A stretch of DNA of 36,753 bases from Welwitschia mirabilis (GCA_051453625.1 JBOZIK010000001.1:138116577-138153329), one strand, 5' to 3'; shown: positions 21,779 to 33,679, counted from the first letter of the stretch. Notes: generated by a model from the sequence alone, not told the origin. Numbers and translations are program-made.

Positions 21779-21835
21779 CTGGAAATTACTACTTGCAATT
21801 TCAGCCTAGATAACATAATTGGAAAGGATGGGTAT
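21779..21835 (+). pseudogene. RLCK VI-like kinase fragment, part 1 (before element D)
   Basis: Reads without stop LEITTCNFSLDNIIGKDGY up to the exact left edge of element D. This is the region just before and in the glycine-rich loop of plant receptor-like cytoplasmic kinases of class VI (consensus around NLIGKGGYAEVYKG). The second loop glycine is Asp here. The reading resumes after element D at 26702 with AEVYKG, so the element split the loop codon by codon after Tyr. Confidence 0.82.
21831..21835. repeat. Target-site duplication of element D, left copy (GGTAT)
   Basis: Last five bases before the LTR. The right partner 26697-26701 is AGTAT, one mismatch. The kinase reading frame (GG-TAT giving Gly-Tyr) shows GGTAT is the original form. 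Confidence 0.8.
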
Positions 21836-22040
21836 TATTAGGAAGAAAAGATTTTGTATATTATTATGAAATATTATTAGGAGATATTATATTTTCTAAT
21901 AGATTATTGTTAGTGGATGTAATGACCCTGTTAGTGGATTAGTGATAGGATTAAGTAGTTGTTTATGCATTTTTACTATTTAAGCATCACAAATGTAGGA
22001 TAGTCAATAACAAAAGGAAATTCATTCCTTAGATTTTACA
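21836..22040 (+). repeat. 5' LTR of element D (205 bp)
   Basis: Starts TATTAGGAAGAAAAG and ends CCTTAGATTTTACA. Contains a TATTTAAG box near 21980. Aligns with 26462-26696. Confidence 0.93.
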
Positions 22041-22052
22041 TGATATCAAAGT
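22041..22052 (+). other. Primer-binding site of element D
   Basis: TGATATCAAAGT directly after the LTR, a decayed form of TGGTATCAGAGC (initiator tRNA-Met type). Confidence 0.7.
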
Positions 22053-23091
22053 AGAACACTCAGGAGCCATAGATACCAAACCAGAAATTATTGTTCTCAA
22101 TGCGTGTCTACTCGATGGTGATTCAAGAGGAGAGACATCAGAACATGACTTAAGAAAAGGAATAAAAAGGAGACACGATGGCTTTTGTAACTCAGCCCAG
22201 GGCCATGGCAAAAGCGGCAACAGTCTAGGTTCATAACAAGAATTCAACTTGTTTGCATTATAGAGAAGTGGGACATAAGGTAAAGGAGTGCTTCAAAGTG
22301 ATCGGATATCCCGAGTAATGATTGAATGAAAGACCATAAGGTAGCTGAGGAGCATGGCATGATAGAGGACACGACTGCTCAAGAGAAGGTGGCCCCAACG
22401 GAGGTGATCGATGGCACAGATTCCCGCATGCCAATGTCATGCAGATGGGAAATTCCTAGCCACAAACCGAGGTGATAGAGGGCGATAAAAGTAGCTTTCC
22501 ATGACAAAACACTAAACAATGGAACTCTCTGCTAAATATTTTGAATAGATCAAAGAATGAGGGAACCAAAAAAATCACTAATAAGTTTGACTATGATGAT
22601 TGGATCTTAGATATAGAAGCATCGTAGTACATGACTAGAAAGATCCAACTTTTGAATGATGTAAAAAATATTTCATCATGTTTGGTGGGACTTTCAAATG
22701 GGACACATACCTTGGCAGTGAAGGAAGGAATATTGTCTATTAGAAATAATGTTTTTTTTATAATGTTTTTTTGTTCCTCATTTAACCTGCGTACTCATAT
22801 CTATTGCTCAAATGATGCAAGATTTGAACTGCACCATCATGTTTTCTCATAAGTTGTGTGTGATACAGGACTGAACTTTGAGGATAATGATTGATGCAAG
22901 TGAGCAGTGCGATGAGGTGTACTTATTCCTAGGAATAAAAGTAGTCAGTGCAAATAAGGCGATGAAGATTGATGGATATGAGCTATGGCATAAAAGATTT
23001 GGACATTCGTCTCATAGAGCAATGTTGGGTATAGTTAATATTAGTAAGAATAAAAAGGGGTTTGATTTCTCAGTTTATGATGTGTGCTTTT

Positions 23092-23615
23092 NNNNNNNNN
23101 NNNNNNNNNNNNNNNNNNNNNNNNNNNNNNNNNNNNNNNNNNNNNNNNNNNNNNNNNNNNNNNNNNNNNNNNNNNNNNNNNNNNNNNNNNNNNNNNNNNN
23201 NNNNNNNNNNNNNNNNNNNNNNNNNNNNNNNNNNNNNNNNNNNNNNNNNNNNNNNNNNNNNNNNNNNNNNNNNNNNNNNNNNNNNNNNNNNNNNNNNNNN
23301 NNNNNNNNNNNNNNNNNNNNNNNNNNNNNNNNNNNNNNNNNNNNNNNNNNNNNNNNNNNNNNNNNNNNNNNNNNNNNNNNNNNNNNNNNNNNNNNNNNNN
23401 NNNNNNNNNNNNNNNNNNNNNNNNNNNNNNNNNNNNNNNNNNNNNNNNNNNNNNNNNNNNNNNNNNNNNNNNNNNNNNNNNNNNNNNNNNNNNNNNNNNN
23501 NNNNNNNNNNNNNNNNNNNNNNNNNNNNNNNNNNNNNNNNNNNNNNNNNNNNNNNNNNNNNNNNNNNNNNNNNNNNNNNNNNNNNNNNNNNNNNNNNNNN
23601 NNNNNNNNNNNNNNN
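23092..23615. other. Assembly gap, 524 N
   Basis: Covers most of the integrase of element D. A T-rich stretch (runs of 18 and 9 T) follows at 23630-23670. Confidence 0.99.
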
Positions 23616-25372
23616 ATCTTATGGAGCATTTTTTTTTTTTTTTTTTTGACAAACAAAATTTTTTTTTCGAGGGCAGTATGGCTTTATTTGTTGCTTGAAA
23701 AATCCGAGGTACCATGGATTATTAAAAATTTTTATGACATGGTTGAATGACAATTTAATAATAAAGTGAAAATTGTGTGAAGTGACAATGAAAGTGAATT
23801 AATGTGTTTAAAATCTTATTTTGCGGAAAGTGGTATTGTGCATCAAACATCCTGTGTAGAGATACCTCAACAGAATGGTAGAGTTAAAAGGAAGCATAGA
23901 TATATTTTAAATGTGGCTCACACTTTGAGATTTTAAGTGCATCTATCCATTAAATTTTGGGGCAAATGTGTTTTGACTGTAGGGTATTTAATAAATTGGA
24001 CACCCACCAAGGTTCTCGATGAAAAACCACCTTATGAGATTTTATTTGGATAAGTTTCTAATTACAAGAATTTAAAGGTTTTAGGTAGTTTGCACTATGC
24101 ACATCATTAGGTATGCGATAAAGATAAATTTGGTAAGCAAAGTAAGAAGTGTATTTTTGTGGGATACTTGTATGGTAAAAAGAGTTGATGAGTTTTTGAT
24201 CTATCTATTTAGGAATATTTTATTTCTCGAGATGTAATTTTCCATAAAGATGTATTTCTGTTCTCTGATTTGGATAGTGCTTTACCTATGATTGAGATGA
24301 TGCCTAAGCATGATATTGTGTGTGATGGCAATGACGACAAGGGGAGTGGCACTAGTGGCAAGACTGAGGTGGCTCCACCCGAATTAGCTGTGCTCAATGC
24401 TAGGGGAAGTGACATCGAGGAGGCATCATTGAGTAAACCTGTAGCGGGAGATGCCACACCTAAAGCAGGAATAGACCCTATGAGTGGAACCTAGAAGAAC
24501 TTGGACAAGGGCGTCAACATCGAGAACTGAATGTAAAACTGAGAAATTATGTAACTTATTCTATTCAAATTGTGAAACACCCCCTGCACTTGTTACTGCA
24601 TCATCAAAGTCCTCAGGTACGCCTTATCCCATTGCTAACTATGTAACCTGTGAAAAATTTTATTCAAATCATTGCAGATTTTTGATGGCCATGATTGTGG
24701 GTGTCAAACCCAATTATTTTGCAAAGGCATCTTAATGGTGAGAAGCCATAAGCAAGGAGATTAAGGCTCTTAAAGATAATAGTACATGGACGCTTGCATC
24801 TTTACTAGCAGGCAAGAAAGCCATCAGTTGCAAGTGGGTTTATAAAATTAAATATAACTCTGATGGAATGGTGGAAAGATATAAAGCCCAGTTGGTGGTT
24901 CTTGAAAACTGGCAGATTGAATGCCTCAATTATAAAAAGACTTTTACTCCTAAGATGAAGATGGTGATTGTGCATATTTTTCTGGTAATAGCAGCATCTC
25001 TAAAATGGGAATTACATTAAATGGATGTTCATAATGTATTTTTGCATGGTGAGTTAAATGAAGAAGTCTATATGAAATTGCCTCCTGGATTTTCTACTCC
25101 TGCGAGTAAAGTTTGTAAATTGGGAAAATCACTTTATGGCCTACGACAGGCTCCAAGATGTTGGTTCTCTAAATTGAATATAGCACTTTGATGGTATGGA
25201 TTTTCTTAGTCTTATTATATTTATTCTTTGTTTGTTTCGACTAAAGGGAAGGTGCAATTGAATGTTCTTATATACATCGATGATTTGCTTCTCGCTGGTA
25301 ATGATTCTGATGCTATGATACGATTTAAAGATTATCTCAGTAAGTGTTTTCATATGAAAGATTTAGGTGTTC

Positions 25373-25497
25373 TTAAATATTTTTTTGGGCTTGAAGTGGC
25401 TTAAGGGAAAGATGGTATTTTCTTGTGTCAAAAGAAATATGCATTGGATATTATTTCTAAAGCAGGGTTATCGGATGCAAAACCAGCGGCATTTCCA
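25373..25497 (+). repeat. 125-bp duplicate, left of scaffold gap
   Basis: Part of the RT of element D. Identical to 25598-25722 except one base (CTTGTGTC versus CTTGTATC). Confidence 0.97.
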
Positions 25498-25597
25498 NNN
25501 NNNNNNNNNNNNNNNNNNNNNNNNNNNNNNNNNNNNNNNNNNNNNNNNNNNNNNNNNNNNNNNNNNNNNNNNNNNNNNNNNNNNNNNNNNNNNNNNN
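25498..25597. other. Scaffold gap, exactly 100 N
   Basis: Placeholder-sized gap flanked by two copies of the same 125 bp, which suggests two contig ends that overlap but were not merged. Confidence 0.99.
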
Positions 25598-25722
25598 TTA
25601 AATATTTTTTTGGGCTTGAAGTGGCTTAAGGGAAAGATGGTATTTTCTTGTATCAAAAGAAATATGCATTGGATATTATTTCTAAAGCAGGGTTATCGGA
25701 TGCAAAACCAGCGGCATTTCCA
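25598..25722 (+). repeat. 125-bp duplicate, right of scaffold gap
   Basis: Second copy of 25373-25497. The RT reading continues normally after it, so the protein would be correct if the two copies were one. Confidence 0.97.
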
Positions 25723-26450
25723 ATTGAATAAATTACCAACTCGCCTTGTATGACAAGGTAGTTATGCATGATCTGGAGCACTATCAATGGTTTATTGGAA
25801 GGTTGATCTATTTAATGATTACTCGACCAGAGCTGAGTTACTATGTGCATACTTTGGGTCAATTTATGAAAAATCCTCATATAAAGCACTGGGATGCAGT
25901 GCTCCGAGTGGTGCAATATTTGAAGGGCGATTTAGGGTAGGGCATTATTCTTCAGGCTAATCAAGATTTGCCATTAACAGCATTTTGTAATTCTAATTGG
26001 GCGAGTTACCCTCTTACCTGACAGTCTCTAATAGGATATTTTGTGTTATTAGGAAATTTGTTGGTGTCTTGGAAGACGAAGAAGTAGCGTATGGTGTCGT
26101 GTTCATCTGCTGAAGTGGAGTATAAGGTAATGGCCATCATGACTTGTGAATTAAATTGGTTGAAAGGGTTGCTGGCTTGCTTAAGCATCGATCATATGGC
26201 GACCCATGCAATTATATTTTGATAGCTAATCGGCAATTTATATTGTGGCTAATCTGGTGTTTCATGAACGCACTAAGCATATTAAGATAGATTGTAATTT
26301 TGTGTACGATGAGATTACATGTGATAATATTTTGGCAAAATATGTTCATACTATGGAGCAAGTTGCTAACATTCTCATCAAAGGACTCAACAGGCATCAA
26401 TTTGGTTATCTGCTATGTAAGTTGGGCATTCGAAATCTACATGCTCCAAC

Positions 26451-26461
26451 TTGTGGGGGAG
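26451..26461 (+). other. Polypurine tract of element D
   Basis: TTGTGGGGGAG directly before the 3' LTR. Confidence 0.8.
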
Positions 26462-26696
26462 TATTAGGAAGAAAATATTTTGTATATTATTAGGAGATAT
26501 TATTAGGAGATATTATATTTTCTTATAGATTATTGTTAGTGCATGTAATGGCTCTGTTAATGGATTAGTGGATGTAATGGCCCTTTTAGTGAATTAGTGA
26601 TAGGATTAGATAGTTTTTTATGCATTTTTACTATTTAAGCATCACAAATATACGATAGTCAATAACAACAAGGAAATTCATTCCTCAAATTTTACA
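26462..26696 (+). repeat. 3' LTR of element D (235 bp)
   Basis: Starts TATTAGGAAGAAAAT and ends CTCAAATTTTACA. Longer than the 5' LTR mainly by a 29-bp tandem duplication (26538-26566 and 26567-26595). Confidence 0.93.
26538..26595 (+). repeat. 29-bp tandem duplication inside the 3' LTR of D
   Basis: Two 29-bp units starting AGTGCATGTAATGG and AGTGGATGTAATGG. The 5' LTR has one unit at the same place. Confidence 0.88.
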
Positions 26697-26701
26697 AGTA
26701 T
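26697..26701. repeat. Target-site duplication of element D, right copy (AGTAT)
   Basis: One mismatch to GGTAT at 21831-21835. Confidence 0.78.
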
Positions 26702-26880
26702 GCTGAAGTATACAAAGGATATCTACCAAATGAATAGACTATTGCAATTAAGAAGCTAAATAGAAGCGAGATAGAGGAGTAGAGGGAATATGATTTCTTA
26801 ATTGAGATTAGAATAATTGCACATATCAATCACACCAACCCTACTTGTTTGATCGATTATGGGACTGAAGGGGGATTGTG
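26702..26880 (+). pseudogene. RLCK VI-like kinase fragment, part 2 (after element D)
   Basis: Continues part 1 in frame: AEVYKGYLPNE*TIAIKKLN with the ATP-binding lysine in IAIKK, then EYDFLIEIRIIAHINHTNPT and CLIDYGTEGGL. The spacing and the AHxNHxN and GYGxEGG-like motifs are those of plant RLCK class VI kinases. Two in-frame TAG stops. Nothing of the catalytic loop (HRD, DFG) is found after about 26880. There is no intron within the roughly 80 codons read over both parts. A GT at the end of the match (GGATT|GTGATC) might be an old splice donor; this is a guess. Confidence 0.82.
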
Positions 26881-28120
26881 ATCAAAGGATCAGTCAAACA
26901 AGACTAACAAGCAATGAAAATAGCTGAGGGCATCAAGAGTGTCAATAGTTGATAGCAAGTAAGCTACACAGAAGATAGCAACTAGACCAGTGAAAATAGG
27001 GGAGCACAGTGAAGAAGGGTGCTCTCAGAATAGGGAAGATTATAGATGCAGGATAGAAAAATAGAGAAGAGAGAAGCGACTTAGTCAAAAAAGACATGGG
27101 TTAAAAAGCATGTAGAGTAGCATGTCGCTGGTTGACAGTGAGCTAACACTGACAAATCGTAGTAACAAAAGTTGGCATATACTAAATCCATAGGATGGAT
27201 GGCAAGCCAGCATCACAGGGAGAGGCAGTGGAGGAGAAGATGCAAAGCAACATGGTCAAGCATTAAAGCAGGAAGAAGATGCTGATAGATAAGGAGGCAC
27301 TTGTCAGCTTGGCAAGTAAGAGGAGCACTTTTAGAACAATCAGTAGTAGCAGAGAAAAAGAGTAGGAGGAAGTGCATTAAAAAAAGAAAAAGAAAAAAGA
27401 TACTAAATAAAATTAAAAAAAAAAAAAAACCTTCTTAGACATTTAAGGGCCTTTTCTTGGTTCCGTAAAGGTGGAGGAAGGGAAAACAGTAAAAACGTGG
27501 GTGAAGAGTACTCTAGAAAAATAGAGCATGAAAAGGAGGAGCAGACTTTTGGCTTTAGGAAAAGTTCCTCGTACATGTGAAGTGTAAAGTGATTTTAGAC
27601 ATCTTTCTCATTGAAGATCTCATGACGAATCCTACAAGTCTATCGAACATAGAATCCAACGCAATATCGAAAGCATCCTTGAAGTTAGTTGGCTTCGACT
27701 ATGCATACAAAATGGAAGGAATAAGCTTAATCACCTTTTCTTACATCTATCTAATGCCTCCTATAGAAATTTGAAGTAGCCTCCCCTCAACGCTATCAGT
27801 TCCATTTATGATACCAAAATCTAGAATATATATAGAATATAAAAAATAGCTCCTTGAAGGATTAACACAGTGTAGATGATATCTCTATAGGACTATTAGA
27901 GGCTTGAATTATCTTATCACTTGTTCAATCTAAGTAATAATGATAGTCAATTTAGGTGCTTTTTATACTTTGTCTTCTTAACAAAGTTCTATAAATATAT
28001 GTACATGGTTGGCATTAGAGAAGTTTCTATGTTTGCAGTTGGAAATTGCAACTCAAAAGTTGGTCATAAAAAAGTGGTTGTAGTGATAAAACATATTCAT
28101 GTCCTGTCCATGTTTAACTA
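26881..28120. other. Unrecognised purine-rich region
   Basis: From 26890 to about 27560 the plus strand is rich in A and G with many stops and no recognisable protein. A 15-A run lies at 27415-27429. A 65-codon frame at 27577-27774 (plus) and one at 27921-28121 (plus) match nothing I know. No promoter or RNA gene seen. Confidence 0.45.
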
Positions 28121-31100
28121 ATAAATGTTATGTCTTTAGACTTTAGATACTTTTAATAACCTTAAAAAACTTCTTTACAAATCTACTTTTCAAGAACCTT
28201 ATCTATTCTATGACATAAAACACAATCTCAATCCTGCCAACTATGATGAAATCCTATCTTTGTTTTTGAGAACATCATTACTTATGTCTTTGTTCTTGAG
28301 AACATCATCATGATCCTCAACTTTCCACTCTTGTTTTACTTTTACCTTTCCCTTGTGATTACATCTTCCTCTTTTTTCTAACCTTTTACTCTATTCCCCT
28401 TACCTTGCATAACATCTTCATCTTATTATCATTTCTTTTTGATTTTTCTATTATTTGATTTCTCCTTCTTTCTTCCCAAAATCTTTACTCTATCATCTCT
28501 AGGCTTCATATGATCCTTTTCTCTTTTTTTTCTTTCTTGTGCTCTAAAACAATTCTCTCCTACAATACTTATTTCTTCATACTTCTTGCTTCTAGCTACA
28601 TATTTATCTTTTTCTCCTAACTAACTATGATTATTCTCCAGTTTCATTGTACCCTAGGGATAGAGCAAGAGGCAATCATCTACCCAAACTAATAAGCAAA
28701 CTAACTAAGTAAGTCACTCCCAACATGCATTGACATGCATCCATAACCAAAATCCTTGCTTTTATAATGAAGATACTAGAAAGCAAACAAGAAATATGAA
28801 AACCTTGAGCTATCACACTATCTTAAGAGTAATTATTATTTAATACATACGCATATTTTTAAAAAGTTTGAATAATAGAAAGCAAATAGATTAGAGTACT
28901 GATAACAAGTAGTTATTTTCATCATTTATGTTTAGTTTTAAAAAATCATAAGCCTTAGACAAATCTATAAATCAAATTAAAGTACTTATGTTTTAACCTT
29001 TGGCTATATTAACATAGTATAATAATTTAAAGTGATGATATGATCTATCATAGAATTAGTCTATGAAAAAAAATCTCATAAGATTACACTTAGTTTTTTT
29101 TCCTCTAATCATCTAAGAAGATTCATTTCAAGAATAACACCTACCTAAGAGTTTTGTAAAATTATTATTGATTCATATTAGTTTTATCTTGATTTATTAC
29201 ACATTTGTAAAGAATTATCACTTTCTTCATATATCATTCTCTACGTATTCCTAATTCTAATGAGTTTATCTTATATTCTAGTATCTTATATGATTTGGAT
29301 TTTGATTTTATGTTAAACTTAGTTTTTGAAATAGCATATATTAGTTTTCAATGTGCAAGTATAGTAATGAAAAATTAGAGGAAGAAGTAAGTAATTTTTC
29401 TAATTAATCAACTAATAAAGAAATGTGTGTTATGGTATGAAGTTGTATAACTTGAAATTCAAATGGTTAATTGGAGATTCCAATCATGTATAAAAAGATA
29501 AAAATTTAAAAATTTTCAGTAATTATAAAAGAGGATATCTTTGATCAAAAGAATGTTTACTATAAAAAATAATTAGTTGGGTGATTCTTGGTAAATTTAG
29601 GTAAACCAATTTCAATTAAGCTAATAGTTCTAGTAGAAAACTATACTTAATTCTAGGTCTAACTTCTATTTAATTAATTGATATTTTGAAGTATGTGATT
29701 AAGGTCTAAATTTCATTAGACAACTTTAAAATAGATGGATTTCTCTATTCCATTATGGTTTTTTAAAAGTTGCTTTGTCATATATATATAGGCAAATTCA
29801 AATAATGTAAATGCTATGTAATATGATTTCTAATGAGCCTTATCATATAATTTCAAAGGTGGAACAATACGTATATATTTTGATTCTATCTTTATTAATG
29901 ATTTATTTAAGATACTATTCATCTTTACTTGTAATATATTATCTTTTAAATATTATATCATCTCTCAAGTTTTATGTCTTTTTTAAACATGTTAATTAGG
30001 TTTTCTCATATTATAATATTTTAGCCTTACATAAGAATTTTGCTTAAATTTTTTTATTGTTTAAGTTTTCTAAAACCTCAATGCTAGAGAAAGATATTTT
30101 CTTATATAGTGTTTCTCACTGTCAGGCACTATTAAGATTTTAATAATAAAAATCAAATTTTAATTTAACTCTCTAAAACACCATTGTGTGTCTTATTTTA
30201 TGGATTTGCTAGATCTTCCTTTTATTTTTAAGTAACTTAAGGCTAAAATTGTTAAGCTCCTAGAAGTAATTATTAATATTTAGAACTTTTCTTCATGATT
30301 TGAAGCTATAACAACATATTTCATTATATATTTGAATAATAAATAAAAAGTTTTCTCCCATAAGCATGATCTTGTTACTCATCATTAATAGGTTATTTAC
30401 TTTAATCTTTTAAATTATAACAACTATTATTATAAAGAAGTTCATATCTTTCACTATTGTTCCCTTCTAAAATGAAAGAATTTTATTGATAAACTTCATT
30501 AGAATAAAGATTTTAATCCTTTTACTTTAAGATTTGTTTTTGATCAAAATGCTTCATTAGATAGGGAAAAGCATAAAACACCAATTTAATCTCATTCAAC
30601 TAGCAAACAAAAATATGTTGATGCTTCTTTATGTAGTAACTCTCTAACTCCACGAAATTCACATGATTATGTTTCAAATGATGCTTTAAAAAATAATAGG
30701 TAATTAAGTATAGAAGACTTCATAGTGGTGGAATCACACAAATAATTAGGTTCTAATAGACCTCAAAAGAAAACTACAGTTTTTAATGCAATAACCTCTA
30801 TTGTTTTAAAACTCTCAATAGATAGTATTCAAATCTTTAATCAGTTTCAAGTTTTATAATTGACATATTTAATAGTACAAGTGTCTTATACCCTACATGT
30901 GCATGATATATGTATTATTGAAATGCCTAAGTGTTGATAAATAAATGTCAAATAAAAAGGGATGTGGATTTGATTTATCAATATCTCTTATCTCTTGATT
31001 TTATATTAGTACAAGAAGTTAAAATATCTAATAAGAAATAATTTTCATAAAAAGTTATTTATTTGAAATATTTTTATTGTGATTGTGAAGGTGGTTTTTT

Positions 31101-31139
31101 TTATTATTCTTTATCTAAATGAATACCCTAAAGTAGTCC
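28121..31139. other. Very AT-rich region without recognisable gene
   Basis: The AT share rises sharply from about 28100 and stays high to the window end. 28258-28308 holds a tandem 21-base motif (CTTTGTTYTTGAGAACATCAT, period 30). 28320-28660 is pyrimidine-rich on the plus strand, so the minus strand gives short lysine-rich frames. The part from about 30150 to 31100 may be the 5' part (nucleic-acid-binding region) of the LINE that follows, but the match is too weak to claim. Confidence 0.5.
28258..28308. repeat. Short tandem repeat, period 30 bp, about two copies
   Basis: CTTTGTTTTTGAGAACATCAT at 28258-28278 and CTTTGTTCTTGAGAACATCAT at 28288-28308. Confidence 0.85.
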
Positions 31140-33679
31140 AAAATAGTTATGATTCTCAGAACAAATTCAATTAAATTCTTGTTTCTTCTCCTGATAAAGT
31201 TTTTAAAATTTTCTTTATTTATAGACCAAATGAAACTTTTGAAAGAGTTACCTTATGGTTAGAGTTAACTTACTTTCTTTTAAACATTCCTTGAATTCTT
31301 CTTAGAGATTTTACTATGTTGGATAATTATTTTAATAGACTAGAGGTTCATCTTTTCATTTGGATTTCTCAAAAAAGGTTTATAATATTTTCTTAAAGAG
31401 CAATTTTGTTTTATTTACTATCTTTAGCCACGTGTATTTCCCTCAAGGAGTCTTTAATGCTTAGTTAAATTTTTGTTTAAGCCGTGATTATTTCTTTAAC
31501 ACATTAATAAATTTAATTTTATTTTAATTTTAATGGAATCATAATATTTCTATTAGAGACTATAGTGACTACTTATTATTTAGCATTTATTTGCACATTC
31601 ACTTTGGATATTTGGCTAATAAAAATCATTCTCTTTCTTTAGCTTGTATGAAAATGGATGTAATTTTGAATTAGGAAAAATAATTTTTCATATTTTATGC
31701 AATGTAATGCCTTATAAAAAGGGACAGGCTAGATGGATTATATGATGAATACATGCCTTATGTCATATTTGAAGTCATTCTAAACATGTTAATAGACAAA
31801 TGATTACTAGAGTAAAAGAAGTATATTTAAACATTCATTAATTTTTTCTATTATAAAATAAGATTTCTTTAAGCATCATCTCCATAAGTAGTTTTCATAA
31901 ATCAAGCATTATCTGAATTCCTAGAAAATTTATTTAGGTAAAAGTATTATTATTAAGAGAAAAAGTTGTTGGCTCACTATTCGAAATGCCAAGTGTAATG
32001 AATTTCTTAAGTTTCTAAAGAAAGGTTTTAGTTATTTTTAGATAAACTTTACAATCTAATCCTCAAGCCATTCTGCATACTTTAGTTAAAAATTTTACTA
32101 AGGTATTCAAATTAGATGTTTTTCATTAACATCCCTTGTAACCAAAAACTATCTTCCTTCCCTAGAAAGTTTAAAAATTTCATCATTAAATTATGGAGGA
32201 TAAGCTAAACTTTTTTTTTCTTTGACATGATTACTGTTATATCTCTAAGAATGAACAGTTTTCCTATAGAATATTATAAAAATCATTGGGATATTTTTTG
32301 AGAAAGATTACTTTAAAGTAGTTTGTAAAGCCTTACATTAAGCCATTTTAGATTCAAAAATTAATCAAGGAATCATTCATTTTTAACCAGAATAAGATAG
32401 CTCACATTCCATTTTCAAATAGAAACTAATGACTTTCTTCAATGTCTTTTATGAAATTTTAACTAATGTTTAGCTAATAAGCTAAATATTATCATATTTG
32501 ATATTGTTTATATTAATTGAAGTGATTTTGTTAAAGGTAGGTATATTATTAGTAATGTTGTATTTGCTTAGGAAGAATTAATATGGATAAAGGATACTAA
32601 TCAAGTTATTGATTTTTTTTAAACTTGATTATTCAAGATATTATAATATAACTAAATATAACTTTATTATAGCATATAGGAAAAACATAGGATTTAGGAA
32701 GGCTTTTGTTCACATAGTTACTTATTTATTCACAAATGAAAATGCTTATGTTTCCACTGAATGAGATATTAGTTTCACCTTTTCTATTTAAAGATATATA
32801 GGACAAGGATTTTCTTTGGCTTCTCAGTATTTTATCATTACATAAAAATTTTCATGTTATGTTATTTAGAAGGATGAGTAGGACAATCTTATTTAAGGTA
32901 TACATATTTGGTGAAAATCTAAAGTAGCTTAACAATATGTTCTTTGTAGATGACTTCTTATTTTTGATAAACAATTCTCAAATCATAATTAATTAGTTAT
33001 TCTCTAGGATTAATATTTATTATTTTCTCTTTAGTTCTAAGACCAATAGGAAAAAAATCTTTAAATATCTATTCTTTCCAAAATGCATACATGACTTCTC
33101 TCTAAAAAATTGAAAATTGTTTAAGATGATGAGATGATTAAAATTCTTGAAATTTTGTTTTCTTGTCAAGGGACTTCTATTACAAAACTCTACTATTAAT
33201 AAATGACTTTCAAAGTAGAAAAATGAAAAGCTAAAAAACTCAAAATGGTTGGGGAATACTTAGTGCATAAATATTTTATTTATAACTTATATTCATTATC
33301 ACTCTTGGTGGACTTCCACTAGCTTAAGTTACAAGTACATTTAAAATATACTATGTCATTTCATATGTTAAGGTAAAAATGATGAAAAAGGATTTCACAG
33401 AATGGCATAAATGATTTACTACTTATCCAAGATAAAAAAAAGTTTGATGATTTTTAACTACTTTTTGCAAGATATATGCCTTTGTGATAGGTGTTCAACT
33501 AATTCTTTTGACTTCACAACAAGATAAAATGACTTAATTCTTAAATGATTTAAGATTACATATCTAAATAATAGACTAAGATGAAAAGATATCCATTCTA
33601 TTAAGTGGTATATGTCTTTAATCAAGGTCAAGATGCAAGAATTTATTATCTTGAAAATAGTTTGAGGTACATGAAAAAT

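Larger units (their letters stand above)
22240..26493 (+). pseudogene. Copia Gag-Pol polyprotein of element D (degenerate)
   Basis: First recognisable part is the Gag zinc knuckle, CLHYREVGHKVKECFKVIGY (about 22251-22310), with its second cysteine changed to Tyr. Protease remnant DDWILDIEAS*YMT (about 22596-22636), with the DSG active site changed to DIE. GAG-pre-integrase LWHKRFGHSSHRAM (about 22983-23024). The integrase core is mostly inside the gap 23092-23615; its end reads IPQQNGRVKRKHR (about 23860-23900). RT begins with STWTLASL and CKWVYKIKY (about 24830), followed by [20 protein letters not shown] (about 25033-25095), [13 protein letters not shown] and catalytic YIDDLL (YIDD at 25273-25284). 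RNase H: FCNSNWAS (about 25984-26008), with a cysteine-aspartate site changed. C-terminus NLHAPTCGGVLG overlaps the polypurine tract and LTR start. Start codon not determined. Confidence 0.92.
21836..26696 (+). mobile_element. Ty1/copia LTR retrotransposon D, decayed
   Basis: Plus-strand copia element of a different family from A/B/C, about 4.9 kb with a 524-N gap in integrase and a 100-N gap in RT. LTRs 21836-22040 and 26462-26696, primer-binding site 22041-22052, polypurine tract 26451-26461. The TSD is GGTAT/AGTAT, supported by the kinase frame that continues on both sides. Termini are TA...CA in place of TG...CA in both LTRs. Stops and frameshifts throughout. Confidence 0.94.

Noticed and set aside
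23041-23750. Several overlapping frames across 23092-23615 on both strands
   Set aside because: Products of the N run. Only the copia reading on the plus strand (LWHKRFGHSSHRAM before, IPQQNGRV after) has domain support.
27415-27429. A-run as poly(A) tail of a retrocopy
   Set aside because: No recognisable coding sequence ends there, and A-rich simple sequence surrounds it.
28300-28660. Lysine-rich protein on the minus strand
   Set aside because: No start-to-stop frame of useful length. The lysine richness follows from the A/G bias of the strand, and no homology is recognised.
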